Assembly (NCBI GenBank): GCA_021030915.1
Contig: JAGEMR010000049.1
Location: 1-64,000 of the forward strand
Source: Astrothelium macrocarpum
Lineage: Eukaryota > Ascomycota > Dothideomycetes > Trypetheliales > Trypetheliaceae
DNA: 64,000 nucleotides
Direction: 5' to 3'
The notes below the pieces were generated by a model. It was not told the DNA's origin. It made no database searches and saw only the letters and a list, made by a program, of their open reading frames with translations. Of this stretch, positions 37,505-49,283 are shown in pieces. Both the position numbers and the translations under genes were made by a program. Numbering within the stretch: position 1 is the stretch's first letter; every line of letters starts with the position of its first letter.

Positions 37505-38101
37505 TCACTTCTGCTTTTGTGTCTTGCTATTTCTATGATCCAGTCCACGATCAAATATGTCATCTCTTTCTTGGCAGCCCGTGGCAATCCATTCCCTCAG
37601 CCTTTTCTGGAACGGCTCATTGAATGAATCATGTCTTGCGAGCCCATCATCATCAGGTATTGTCCACCATTTGGCTTTCTCTTGAAGAAAAATATGTTCT
37701 TTTGGCCGAGGTAGCTCCCCAATCACACTGGCGTCATCCATGATGCCCATCACCACGCTCGTCCCATCAGGCCTGCAGTGATATTTCATGTATAATGGGG
37801 TTCCACAGCTCCTGCAAGAACCTCGAACGGCAATAGGAATGCCCTGGAATGAGATATGAGAAGGCTGTTCTCGTATAGGAGCGTCAACACCAGGATAAGG
37901 GCTTCTCCACGATGTGGCTGTATTGTGGAAGAGGCCAAACGACAAAAAAGGCGAACCACAGCTCTTCTTGCAATCACTGCAGTGACAGAGGGTGATGGAG
38001 ATGGGAAGGGTTGAGCTATTGAATGTTGTGAAGCCGCAGGCACAGCTGCCTCGAATGACGGTCGTTAGTCCGGCAGGAACGCTGTCTGCTGTTGGATCCA
38101 T
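37505..38101 (-). CDS. GFA/CENP-V zinc-domain protein
   Basis: A single exon of 198 residues carries the GFA fold's zinc ligands: CAC near residue 20, CHCSDC near 39 and CRSCG near 96, the last followed by TPLYMKYH. The domain (glutathione-dependent formaldehyde-activating type) binds Zn2+ through Cys pairs; many fungal members have no proven reaction, and the name should not be read as a proven function. The C-terminal tail (after WWTIPDDDGLARHDSF) is typical of fungal members. It is transcribed on the minus strand between the MCT-like transporter and the hydrolase. Confidence 0.9.
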   Translation of the reverse strand: MDPTADSVPAGLTTVIRGSCACGFTTFNSSTLPISITLCHCSDCKKSCGSPFLSFGLFHNTATSWRSPYPGVDAPIREQPSHISFQGIPIAVRGSCRSCGTPLYMKYHCRPDGTSVVMGIMDDASVIGELPRPKEHIFLQEKAKWWTIPDDDGLARHDSFNEPFQKRLREWIATGCQERDDIFDRGLDHRNSKTQKQK

Positions 38102-39409
38102 AGTGAGAGTGATGAAAGGATGCTACAATCCTTTTGAAGTACTCGACCGCAGAAAACATGCATACTTTCAAGTTTTCCTAGCTTTTATAATTTTCCTTCT
38201 GACTTGCTGTCTTCTAAATTGCACAGGTGCCCAACAAGCACACCGGATCATGTCGATTGGAGTGATAGAGTTCATCCGCAAGGTAAGGTTTGAGTCTGCT
38301 TCCCGGAGTGCATGAGCTCGAACTTCTCGATTGGAGAAATTTGGCTCGATACAGCCTGTATGGCGCTGAAACCCGTCAAGATTGACATGATGCCGTGCAA
38401 ACCAGTGACAGAGCTCAAAACGATTCGCGTAGGCGAGGATACGCGCCCAGGATATCACTAAGATCCCCTAGACGGATTTTTGTCGTAGCATGGATAAAAG
38501 TTGCCTGCAAGCTTCGTGCCGCAAGGAAATTAAATGGCTATCGGCCACGTGGCAGTAGTAATTAAGTTGCGGACCGTGCAGTAATGCATCGGCTTCGCAT
38601 CCCTTCTGGATCAGTCTGCTTCTGACCCATCGTCTGCTTTGCTCATCGTCTACTTTGCTTATCGTCTACTCGGTGTTATGAATCACGGTTAGCGATCTTC
38701 AAAGACGACAGTGTATACTTTCTTTTGATCGAAAAAAACTGTGTTGGTATCCTGGCGCCCAATTACAAACTAGGCAAGTTCAACTGCACGAACATTGTAT
38801 CCGTCATCGTCGCCTTAAGTGTTATGAACTTATTGCTGATTTTAACTTTGCATCTGCTAATGGCACGGCTTTATCTAGGAGCGATGTGATGACTGCCATC
38901 GACCTACTCCACAGTAACGTCCTACGGTCGATGTCCACACAATGCGCGCCCGAAACTACAATACTTTTCAGAAAATTAATCCCGCCGTTCGAAACGCTGA
39001 AATTTGACTCCCTTCGATCCTAAACGTTTTCGTTGAGGATCTTACAGGCCTTTTGCCAGCAAAATGTTCAACTTCCTCAGCGGCCTCAGGAGCGATGCCG
39101 TAGACATCGGAGTTACAAAGTTGATGTATACCGCTAGTTTGCGCCCGATGGATACCATGACTGGGTCGCAGATCATAGCCTATGATTTTCAAAATAAGCT
39201 TATGATGCTACATTTTGATTGGTTAATACACCTAGCGTGTATCGGCGGTCGAAAGTCCCACTTGGTCCCAAGCTCGCCATCCGATGCACTTCTGGCGGTG
39301 TGGCGCCTGTACCGTAGAGATTCGTTAAAAGCCGCAGATATTTCTGCATCCTGGCAGCCAAACGTTAATAATCAGAGGAGACAAAACCCATTGGTACGAT
39401 TCTCTTCGC
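38102..39409. other. Intergenic region with a short tandem repeat
   Basis: About 1.3 kb between divergent genes. Three imperfect copies of a 16-bp unit (catcgtctactttgct) lie at 38628-38673. A plus-strand frame at 39064-39621 overlaps the hydrolase start in another frame and has no domain. Confidence 0.5.
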
Positions 39410-40698
39410 ATGATACCTACACGTTCTGCTATGGCGAGCTTTATGACTCCCGCTGTGGTCACTCTACTTTTGACAGTTATAGCTATTCTGGTCTCTCTTA
39501 TTGTACTCTCATTCGTTACAACATCCAGGCAGACAGCTCAGAGATTCATCCCTTCGCCCCGGGAAACTCTCCTTCCGTTTCTATCTGCTGCAGAGGCTGC
39601 CAAGCTACCCTATCATCCTGACCACATCCCTGGAGGTCGTGATGTGGCCACGCCGTATGGCGTGATGCGAGTCTATGAGTGGGGTCCAGAACGCGGGAAG
39701 AAGGTGATGATGCTACATGGGGACAGTACACCAACTCCTTTTCTGAGCCCTATTGCTCATGCACTGGTCAATAAAGGGTGCAGAGTGATCATGTTTGGTG
39801 CGTATTTATTTCTCACATTCCCCCCCCGAAAGACTCTATCGGGTTGCAATAATATGTAGAGATTAGTTTTAACCACAACTCTGCTGTAGATCTCTGGGGT
39901 CGAGGATACTCGGACTCTCCACTCGATGTGACCCATGATGCGAGACTCTTTGGTCTACAAATTTTCTTTGCTGCGTCCTCATCACCTTTGCCCTGGCTAT
40001 CTGCTTCCTCGGAGGGCTTCTCCATTGTTGCCTTCTCACTTGGCGGTGGAATCGCGATGTCATTCGTCTCACACTTTCCTTACTTAGTAAAATCGCTTGT
40101 CCTCTTGGCTCCAGTCGGCATTCTACGAAGTCTGCCCGATGACTACGTCAACTTCTTGGTCCGCTATTCCAAAAACCTGCCATATGCCTTGGTCAAAGAG
40201 CATGTGCGAAAGCTTCAGGGTGTTGACACGAATACGACTTGGATGGATCGCACAGCCTCCGGTTCTTCAAATGCGAAAACCCAAGGTTCGATAGAAATAG
40301 CTGAAAAAAAACCTCAAGACCACTTCGATGCAAACGCTATTCTTGAGTGGCAATTTAATTGTCATAAAGGCTTCGTGCGTAGCTTCACTGATACGGTCAA
40401 TAATGGTCCTATTATGCACCAGCATTCGGAATGGCAAGATGTTTGCAATATACTTGATGGAAATAGACACCAAGTCCCGTCCTTCCACCAGCAGTCAAAG
40501 TTATTTGATAGCAAGATTCTTATTATAGCAGGCGAGTCTGATGATGTTGTTCCTGGAAAAGAGATTTCGATCGACTTGGCGAAAATGCTGCGGGATCCAT
40601 CGCATATAGAAGTCAAATTCGTACCGGGAGGCCATGGATTCCCATTAACGAGCAGTGGTGAGACTGTTGGACATATTTCAGATTTCTGGGAACTCTGA
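39410..40698 (+). CDS. Alpha/beta hydrolase with N-terminal membrane anchor
   Basis: Exons 39410-39797 and 39890-40698 join in phase to 398 residues, reading from VIMFD into LWGRGYSDSP, the usual strand after the oxyanion region. The nucleophile elbow is AFSLGGGIA (Ser), the acid lies in GESDDVVP and the His in PGGHGFP, so a complete catalytic triad is present. The N-terminus has one hydrophobic helix (VVTLLLTVIAILVSLIVL); a second ATG at 39431 gives a slightly shorter leader and is equally likely. Reaction unknown: esterase, lipase or epoxide hydrolase-like. It lies about 310 bp from the NRPS-like gene's 3' end and may be a cluster member. Confidence 0.85.
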
Positions 40699-41007
40699 AT
40701 CTAATACTATATTCGATTCGTGAGATTAGAGACATCGCGTCATCTGGGCCTTTAGTACGAGTGGCATTATCTCTAGGTGTTTGGTACAAGGCTATGGCTC
40801 GCAGCTAGCACCCATATGCGAAAGCAAGATTCGTTGATTTGAGGATCTTCTATGTTGGCGCGGTGCAAACTGTGCAATGAAGTCGAGGGATCGAATATCT
40901 GCGATGAAAACAACGAAATGTACTAGAGTGGCTTTAGGTGCGTGAGTTAGAAATCGTAAAATCTATGAAGAGAAATTGCTAAAGTATCTCAAGACCGGAT
41001 AATAAGG
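40699..41007. other. Short intergenic gap, convergent ends
   Basis: About 310 bp between two 3' ends with no gene seen. Confidence 0.4.
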
Positions 41008-43899
41008 CTAGACGCCTCTTGCATCAAGTACCCTGTTGAGTCTTTCCGCAAACCCAGCAACATAGGTCGGGTTTAGCATATCCGCATGATCGCCCTCGCA
41101 CTCATGAAAATCAATTTTTTCGCGCGAAAAATCTTGCCACGGCATCAAATGATCAGTGATCCAGGTTCGCCTATCCTTTTCGACGGAGTGCAGCGGAGTG
41201 CAATAAAAAACATCAATCTTCTTAACGGTCCCAATAGGATGATACGTTTTGGCCATAGTACCGAAATTATCGGTGACATTGACAATTGCTAAAAGCTGCT
41301 CAGGGTCAAGACCAAGAGTCTCGCGCTGACTTGGTCTCGCCGCGCTGAGGCATTCGTGGATGATAGCCATTTTGGATAGCCCTCTCAATTTAAGAATAAG
41401 GTCAGGAACCTGTGTTTGAGGAATAAGTTCAATGAAGTACGACACAAGCACCGCTGCAGCGGCCCAATCCAGGTTTTCCACCAAAGGAATGACATGCGGT
41501 GGCGAATCTAAGGCTGCACAAAACGCAACGATATCTCCGTTCGCTTCGAGTCGTCTTGCCAGCTCAAACGCGACTGTAGTTCCAAGGGAGTATCCTGTCA
41601 AAGCATATGGACCTTTGGGTTGTGTTGCTTTAATACGACGAAAGTATGTATCAGACATCTCGTCGATATTTGAGAATAGGCTCTCGTTGTTGTTCAAACC
41701 TTTCGCAGTAAGCGCATATAGAGTTCTATCAATTACCGTTCTTGCTAAAGGCAAAAATGCGAGAACGTTGCCTGATGCTGGATGCACAAGCCAAAGCGGA
41801 CTTTTCACGCCATGCCTCTGAAGATGGACCACTGGATCATACTCATGCGACTGCTGATTCTCAATAGCATTAGCAATAGCTTTGATGATGGGATTGCTCA
41901 AAAACGTTATCATGGAAACTTTCGAACCAAGTTTCAGACTGCGGCGGAGCGACTGCTCGAACTTGAAGAGGGTAATGGAGGTGATTCCAAGTTCGAAAAT
42001 TGTTCGATCGACCGAAATCTCATCCATTGGTATACCAAGCATCTCATTGAGGACCTGCGCCACTTGCTCTTCTGTGGGTGTACTAGGAGCAACTCTATTG
42101 GCCAATTGATATTGCCTGATAACAGACGCTACAGTGAGCTTTTGCTCATCGTAAAGACCTTTCAGAAAGTCTGCTTGCAGCTTCGTTCTTGAAAGCTTTC
42201 CAAGCGATGACTTATGAAGCCTCTCCTGAGGCAATGGAACAATCCATTCCGGAAGGACCCCTAACAAAGAGCCTGCTATGCTGGACATGGCGTAGATGAT
42301 ATGCGCTTGTGACTCTCTGCTGATCTCGCCGCTCATAGTGCCATAAACGATGCAATATCCCTCGGTTTCGCTACCTTCTTGCCTGTACGCAAATGCGGCA
42401 ATGTAAGAAGGTATCACATCTTGCAAAGCTGCCTTCTCGATGGCGTTTTCGATATCATGAGGCGGATATTTTACACCGTTAATTACAATCAACTCTTTTG
42501 AGCGTCCTGATATATTCAATTTGCCTTGCGAGTCGATATAGGCTTTGTCACCCGTGATGAACCATCCATCTAAAGTATGCGATTTGGCAGTAGCGAGCGG
42601 GTCATTCCAGTATCCTTGAAAAAGAACCGGCCCAAAAAGCTCTAAGCTTCCAACCTCATATGCAGCCGCTTTTTGTCCGGAACTATTGACGATACGGACT
42701 TCAGCACCAGTGATTGGCCTTCCGATGGAAGCAAATTCATGCCCTTCCTTTTCTTCATATTCAGGGTCGAGCAAACCATATGTCAAAGCAGCACATGACT
42801 CGGTCAAGCCATACCCGAGTCGTATAACTTGGCCTTTTGCTCCAAGACTGTTCAATTTTCGACTCAAACTAATTGCGGTGTGAACCCTATTCGCCTCACC
42901 TCCTGACATAATCATCTTGAGTCTTGAGAAATCCATGGAGAATATCGGATCAGTCTTATCTATTCTGCTCATTGCTCTGTCCAATATAGAGAGGAAGAAA
43001 TTGGGAGCAAAGGTGTGAGATACTGCATGTTTTGCTATGAGATGCAGAAAGAGGAATGGGTTTAGAAGCAGATCATTGGCGTGAACATGAATCTGTTCTG
43101 CTTTCAACCAAATCGCCTGGAGATGAATCTCCGCTAGATTTGCAACGTGATCCAAGCCGATCCAGTTGAGAAACACAGAACGGGATGTTGTCCCCCAATT
43201 CTCGCTTTTGCCACGTATGGAGCTGATGATCTGGTCCGTTTCTAGCGGTACAGCTTTGGAGTTTCCAGTAGACCCGGACGTGAGCATCAAGACGGCCGGT
43301 TTTTCCGCTGGTCCAGAGAGACTTGGCGCGTTCATTGGCTGATCGGCACCATTCTCTGTGCAATGATCTTCAACTGAAAATGTTTTGAGAATATTGAGCT
43401 CAGGATACTGAGACATCAAACGCGAATTGGTCAGCACAACTGGACGTAACAGTTCTTGAAGATGATTCAAGTGCTTTGCGCGCTGATCTGCGTCATTGGA
43501 AAGAGGCGTTGAAATGGTAGGTAGCAAACCAGCCTGGAGGACGGCCCAGAACCACCTAATATTGTCGGTGTGATTGTCGAAATGAGTCAATATAATGGTA
43601 CTGCCTTTGACGTGCGGAAGACTTTTTATAAAAGAAGCATCTTCGAGACTCTGAAGAAGAATTTCTCGGTACGTTGTTCGTTTCCACTGCAAGTCCTCTC
43701 CATCCCGAAAATATACTGTGACTCCTGCCTGAGATAATGAGGCGACATCCAGGAGATCTAGCAGGCTGCCTTTCACAATCGGAGCATGTAGTCCATTGCT
43801 AGTAATAAGAGGAGCCTCCATCTTTAAATCAGCATCTTTGTGGTCTTCGACATCCAAAACCGTTGGCAAAGTCGATTGGAATTGGAGAAAAACTGCCAT
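41008..43899 (-). CDS. NRPS-like synthetase, A-T-TE architecture
   Basis: One uninterrupted exon encodes 963 residues. The adenylation domain (about 30-590) has LTSGSTGNSKAVPL (A3), GYGLTES (A5), GWFITGDKAY (A7), GRSKELIV (A8) and a Lys-containing HKSSLGKLSRT (A10). A carrier domain follows with ELGITSITLF, the Ser near residue 640 being the phosphopantetheine site. The thioesterase has GYSLGTT (Ser near 770) and GDHADML (His near 936). No condensation or reductase domain is present. Enzymes of this layout and length (TdiA, AtrA, MicA, ApvA types) dimerise aryl-pyruvic acids to benzoquinones, furanones or butenolides; that this one does so is inference. It is divergent from a methyltransferase gene. 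Confidence 0.94.
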   Translation of the reverse strand: MAVFLQFQSTLPTVLDVEDHKDADLKMEAPLITSNGLHAPIVKGSLLDLLDVASLSQAGVTVYFRDGEDLQWKRTTYREILLQSLEDASFIKSLPHVKGSTIILTHFDNHTDNIRWFWAVLQAGLLPTISTPLSNDADQRAKHLNHLQELLRPVVLTNSRLMSQYPELNILKTFSVEDHCTENGADQPMNAPSLSGPAEKPAVLMLTSGSTGNSKAVPLETDQIISSIRGKSENWGTTSRSVFLNWIGLDHVANLAEIHLQAIWLKAEQIHVHANDLLLNPFLFLHLIAKHAVSHTFAPNFFLSILDRAMSRIDKTDPIFSMDFSRLKMIMSGGEANRVHTAISLSRKLNSLGAKGQVIRLGYGLTESCAALTYGLLDPEYEEKEGHEFASIGRPITGAEVRIVNSSGQKAAAYEVGSLELFGPVLFQGYWNDPLATAKSHTLDGWFITGDKAYIDSQGKLNISGRSKELIVINGVKYPPHDIENAIEKAALQDVIPSYIAAFAYRQEGSETEGYCIVYGTMSGEISRESQAHIIYAMSSIAGSLLGVLPEWIVPLPQERLHKSSLGKLSRTKLQADFLKGLYDEQKLTVASVIRQYQLANRVAPSTPTEEQVAQVLNEMLGIPMDEISVDRTIFELGITSITLFKFEQSLRRSLKLGSKVSMITFLSNPIIKAIANAIENQQSHEYDPVVHLQRHGVKSPLWLVHPASGNVLAFLPLARTVIDRTLYALTAKGLNNNESLFSNIDEMSDTYFRRIKATQPKGPYALTGYSLGTTVAFELARRLEANGDIVAFCAALDSPPHVIPLVENLDWAAAAVLVSYFIELIPQTQVPDLILKLRGLSKMAIIHECLSAARPSQRETLGLDPEQLLAIVNVTDNFGTMAKTYHPIGTVKKIDVFYCTPLHSVEKDRRTWITDHLMPWQDFSREKIDFHECEGDHADMLNPTYVAGFAERLNRVLDARGV

Positions 43900-44418
43900 T
43901 GTGAAAATACAAGACTACAGATGAACAGTATGAACCGGTTGTGCACGCGAAGATGGCAGATATTTGTGAAGATGAACATCTAAATACGCGCAGCTATCTT
44001 TGTCTACGAATGAGGAAGGTACGCAGTACGATAAATCGTTCATTTTGCATCATGTGGGGGTTTTTACCTCTCGCGGAGTAGTCTGCACATGAGTCCTGCC
44101 TGTGTGATGTCCTCAGATATACGCAGGCCAGGGGGGGTTTGCTCTCACAAATGTTGCGGCAAGGTTGAGAGATAACCCTATCAACTTGCTACCCAATGCG
44201 GTGCCTATCCCTATGCTTGTGATGATCCTGCAAGAGGTCACTCTTGGTATCAGGTAGCCTGCTTCTTTCATGTGCTAGTATGTTCAAATGTTATGCAATA
44301 TGATAAGCGCCTCTTTTTGTCCGTCATCTTTGGGAAGCAGGTTGAAATCGCTGGCTTTTCTATAATTTGGTCGCCCACTTTCCGCTGATTCCCAGCCAAA
44401 GAGCTATTCTCCTTCGTT
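43900..44418. promoter_or_regulatory. Bidirectional promoter of NRPS-like and methyltransferase genes
   Basis: The 519-bp gap between two divergent cluster genes should co-regulate both. No specific factor site could be assigned. Confidence 0.45.
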
Positions 44419-45394
44419 ATGGATATGCGTCAAGGTGATACCAAAGTTACTTGGACTACTACTATCAAGTCCCACGGTCCTCCTGTCTTCGAAGGAAAAC
44501 CTGCTTTGGGAACATTACGCACAGCATGGTACAATGACGACGTCGAATCCATACCAGACGATGAACGTCGGCTACTTGAGACGTACTCCAATATCCGATC
44601 AGAGAATGTAATTCCACATGTGGTGGCTCTAGTTTGTTTCCAGATCTAAAGCTCCTGGAGGTTATTACTGATAGTTCCGTTCGCAGCGAGACAAAGCGTT
44701 TGACATTTGGTCTTATGCCTGCATCGGGCAAATGAGGTTTCTTTCATATAATCTACGTCGCCTGCCGTTCTACAGAGAAGTTTTGGAACGCTTGAAAGCT
44801 GGGAGTACATTCTGTGACGCTGGGTGCTGCTTCGCGCAGGAACTTCGCTGGCTCGTTCAAGACGGCATCCCATCCGAGCAATTGTATGGCTTCGATCTTG
44901 AGGCTGACTTCATAGAGATGGGGTATCAGCTATTCCATGATAAAGACCGACTAAAGTCTACACTTGTTGCAGGCAACGTATTAGCATCATCTACTTCTCC
45001 CGAGGGATCGTCCCTTACGTCTCTCGAAGGGAAGATTGATATAGTGTTCTGTTCTTCATTCTTACATGTGTGGGACTGGGATCAGATGGTGCTCGCCGCG
45101 AAGAGGCTGGTTTCGCTGACCAAACCTCAGCCGGGATCAATGGTTGTGGGGAAACAGCTAGGGAGTAGGACTGCTGGGTCCCACAAAATGCCAACCGCTA
45201 ATGGCAAAAACTACCGTCACAATCCTGAAAGCATGAAAAAGTTCTGGAGACAAGTTGGAAACGAGCTGGGTCAAACTTGGATCGTAGAGGCAGAGCTTTA
45301 CGAAGGGTTCGAGCTCACCGAGAACAAGAACCATGCTTGGTCTGGTGGAGAGGATCAACGTATGATTTGGTTCAAAGCCGTGATGCACAATTGA
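44419..45394 (+). CDS. SAM-dependent methyltransferase, AusD/meroterpenoid-type
   Basis: Exons 44419-44631 and 44687-45394 join in phase, so VVAL runs into RDKAFDIWSYACIGQMRFL, a hallmark of this family; 306 residues. Motif I is STFCDAGCCFAQELRWL and is followed by LYGFDLEADFIEMGYQLF, the acidic ribose-binding strand, then DIVFCSSFLHVWDWDQ and PGSMVVGKQLG. Relatives methylate carboxyl or hydroxyl groups in fungal secondary metabolism (for example AusD in austinol synthesis). Oddity: the motif usually reads GCCFGQ, here GCCFAQ, losing one glycine of the SAM loop. It shares a promoter gap with the NRPS-like gene, so it is the leading candidate tailoring enzyme. Confidence 0.88.
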
Positions 45395-45851
45395 AAATCT
45401 GTTGGTCTGACCAAGTTGTGTCTGTAACGACAATTAGACAAAATTGCGTAATGGGCTCTGAATTCAATCAAATGATGTAGGTCGAAAGCAGCGCAAGGGT
45501 CATTGAAGATACCATCGTTAAATGGAGGTGACTTAGTTGGAAGATTTCGTATGTGAACTCTTAAGACGCACTATCATTGAGAAGAATCTTTGATCGAAAT
45601 CATCTTTGGGATTGTCCTCTAACTCTTCGATATTAAATTGTCATTTGAGAGCGGCGTTTCACAATATTGTTTGGTTGCTCGGCCGGCAAAATGGACGGGG
45701 TAATTCGGACTGAGGAAATGGAACAAAATATTGAGTCCAATTGCAGATGCTATTTTGAAAACTTGACTCTCATATGTAACAAAGGCCACTCGCATTATGA
45801 TGATATGCTCTTGTTTTGTTGACACCAGAATACCCTCCGGGATCAGGATGC
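45395..45851. other. Intergenic, convergent ends
   Basis: About 460 bp without a supportable gene. Confidence 0.4.
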
Positions 45852-47258
45852 CTATGCTTCATTGTGGGTCGCTTGCATCTCCAACTGAGTACTCACGTGA
45901 ATGATATTAGGCATGGAATCTGTTGAGTTCTGGAGTCCATCGTTATCTGCATGCACAATTGTCCGTATCCCATCATGTAATACTTCTGAGCTTGAGAAGG
46001 AATTCTTGACGCTGGAGCCAGCTTGGCCTTGTTCTTGGTCGTTAAGCCGGATTAGCTTCCCGCTAGAGCCAGACGATCCTTTGTGACGAGAAGATCGTAT
46101 CTGGCCCACGTGATATTGAAGTTGAGAGAATATAAGTGGAGCACAAGCGCACATAATAGCCACATTCTCTTCAGCACAGGTCATGATAATGAACGTAACG
46201 ACGTCATCTGTAGCATCGTCAGTCAAGCATGAATGGTCAGGCTAGCCGGAATTTTACTTACAAGTTGGATCAATGCTATCATCTGTATCCAGTAGATCGA
46301 TCAAGATCCTTGCCAGCTCCAAAGCGCATGCCCTATATGACGAGTGTTAGAAGATTTTGAACACATGGGAAATGCGTACTCACAACAAGCCGAAAGAGAA
46401 GAGACCCATCAATGCGATCTTTCTGTGCCGAGACATATGTAATTTGTACAGAGAAAAGAGTGGCATGATAAGTAGTGCAACATCAGAGAAAAGTCCAAAG
46501 ATCAATGGAATAGAAATTATGGAGGTCTTAGCGTCATTGCACTTGCCACTAACGGGATGCGGTGCCTCAAGATGGAATTTGAGGTAGTATCGTGTCCAAT
46601 AAAATTCGACTGGCAGGCACTGAAATATAAAATACGCAGTAGATCCAGTGAACCACAGAATATTGTATATCATAGTGACCCACCAGAATATCTTGAGCCA
46701 ATTGTTTTCGACGATAAAGATACGGCGATAGAAGAATAAAAGCGACATCTTGATGCTAAGAAAAGTTGGCCCATTGAATACTGCGTTGATCCATTGGACC
46801 TGGTAGCGAGTTATGTAAGAAATCGGCGCTCATTTCCTGATTTTTGATGGCTCACCTCAAACAGAGTAATGAGTTGATATGGATTCTCCGCAATAACTCT
46901 CGCGATTCGAAGTCCGAGTCCATTGTGGGTAGCTAAAGTCCATAAGCTTCCAATTTGATGTCTGGAAAAGGTTGGCGACGCTTACCAACCAAATAGTCGG
47001 CAATGACCAAGTCAGAGCAAAGCTAAAAGCCGACCTTAAGACCAGGACTTTAAAGTTCCCTAGTTGCTAACCTACCACAGCGAATATGATCCAATAGTCT
47101 TCAGCGTACAGCCTTTTAGATGTCCTCAATTGCGAACAAGCCCGTAGAAAAACAGAACTATTACCGATGATAAGAAATACAATCAGCCACCCGACAATAG
47201 TGTGCTGTCGGCTTTGTGGATATAAAGCAACTTGCTCTGGGCTTAAATGAGGAGCCAT
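45852..47258 (-). CDS. PTH11/rhodopsin-like fungal integral membrane protein
   Basis: Six exons (47258-47076, 47022-46986, 46932-46856, 46799-46384, 46332-46262, 46207-45852) all agree in phase and total 379 residues. The layout fits the fungal rhodopsin-domain family: an extracellular N-terminus, seven hydrophobic segments, the YAEDYWIIFAV block after helix 1, GLGLRIARV, then KMSLLFFYRRIF, SGKCNDAKTS and a late TCAEENVAIMCACAPL helix. The C-terminal tail (about 100 residues) is hydrophilic and Ser/Gly-rich. Related PTH11-type proteins act as putative receptors, but family members near metabolite clusters are common and their role is usually unproven. Intron lengths are 51-89 bp. Confidence 0.9.
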
Positions 47259-49283
47259 TTCGTAGATCTCGCAGCGAATCGAGGGTGTTCATTTCGTTCC
47301 CTTCACATTGTTTACTTTTATAGGTTATATGAATATGATCGTGTCAAAAGGGGACTAATTGACGATAGCCAGAATCGTCATACACAACATTGACTCTTTA
47401 TCATGACATGACGTCTCAGCTTCCTAAGAAAATTGGAGGATGGATGGGAACTGGGATCACTGTTTTCCCTAATGCGGGAACTTGCAGGCGGAAGGAAAAC
47501 TCCCGCAAGCGAGCAGCACACGACACTCATGGCGATGGAGTACCTTTACAATCCACCACAGTTCTGAAGCAGAATTGATGCCTCTTTTTGCGCCGTCATA
47601 TAATGGCCCGACAAGCACAAATACATCCAGGAAAAAAAAGGTAACATAACTTGCATAGACATTTCTGCTAGTTCCTGGCAGAAAAGGCATCTGCCTTGTG
47701 GCCCGCTACTTGTAGATCTACTTAGATCGACGTTCTGCACTTGGCGACGATGCAAAACGTGGGACAAAAGAAAGCATAAGCTAGTGGCTGAAACCTTATT
47801 TCTGACAAAAGCACCCCTGTTGAACACGTTCAGAGAACGTACATAAAGCAGGGATCTTCCGTGTCTGCCAGGTCCCTGGGCTCTCACCTCCTCCTGGGGA
47901 TTGGACTGATCCTATCTGGTATACAATCAGTACCAGAGCCGAATATACGCATGATTGGAGCATGCTGAGTGCGAAGCGAAGGATAAGGATTACGTCATAG
48001 TTTCTGCAAGTTGTAAATGCGTTCGGTACTACACCCTCAGGACTGGTGCCTGTAGATAGCCATCTGGACATGGGTATTTTTGCAGAATTTCTGCAATTAA
48101 GAGGTTTATTGCAAGAATTCCTGTAGCAAATGAGTGTCCCGATAAGAGACGGGAGATTATTCCCTTCAAAGAAAATAATACCGCTGATCCAAGTCTATAA
48201 TACTCACACAGGCAAGACTTGTTCTTATCGTAGATTGGCATGGAATGCTCGGCATTCGATACGCGCAGCTTCTTATCAAGAATTTGCCCTCCATTAATAT
48301 GTCAGAGGTATTGCATCGCCTTGCTGAGCGACCTTCCGATCTGAATAGTTCGAGATATGGAGACAGGCATAATGAGCGTGTTAGTCCCACTTTAATATGC
48401 GACACTCTGACTTTCGATCGGGATGTATTGCATCTTTGAGTCAGTTCAAAAGCTTGGATGTATTTTTTGTGCTTGTTCGACGGTTTGTGTCGGTTATAGC
48501 GTCCCCTGTGTCGAAGCGTTTGAACCAACCGCGTTGGGAAACGAATTGTAAGAGTCTAGGTAGAGCAGGCGCGAAAAACCTAGGCTACGTACGATAGTAC
48601 GAATGAGGCGGCTACGGCTAAAGGATCCACACGTCCTTAGAGACGATTCCCCGTTGAGCATTATGATCATCATGATCAAGACCAGTCGAACTGAATTTCC
48701 CAATGAAATCTGTGATGAAAGGGCTGCCTTCCAGCAGCGTACAAACCTTTGTACTGCTACACGATATTAGACAGAATTGCGGGGCTTCATTGAGCCTTTC
48801 ATGTAATCAGCAAGCTTGCCAAGGCTTCGCTTATGATCTTGCCAGATCGCAGTGAAATAAGGGACAGTGTAGGAACTGCATCAGCAAAAAGAGCTATCAA
48901 ATAGTCTAATGGAATCATCGCCCGAACTGTGACGCTCGGATCCAACCGAGCGAAGGAGTGTGTGCTGCAAATGAAACCGGAAGCTGCGAACTAAATCAAC
49001 ATCGAAAGTTGCATCGAATTGGACGACGTGGATCCCAAGCTGCAGTATCAGTCACAGGAGCGTCTTCAGCGAAGGTTTCTTATCACAATGCCAGCTGCTT
49101 CTGGAACCTGTCAGTTCAATCGCATAAGCGATGCTGCAACATTTGAGTGGACTCATGCCGGATAAGACCCTCTTGAATGCACGAGAAGCCTTGCGCGTCC
49201 TGGATATCGTATTAATGTGTAAATCTGTTTCCCGCCTGCTTTTCTCTAAATTGATCCATTTTAACATACTGCGCTTAGCAATT
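47259..49283. other. 2-kb gap without a supportable gene
   Basis: Several short frames exist on both strands (for example near 47469-47887 and 48166-48528 on the minus strand) but none has a domain, a convincing start or coherent splice sites. It lies inside the proposed cluster, so a decayed gene is possible; I could not identify one. Confidence 0.4.

Noticed and set aside
47469..48528. Several minus-strand frames inside the metabolite cluster gap
   Set aside because: Each is short, frames do not join in phase, and no motif is recognised.
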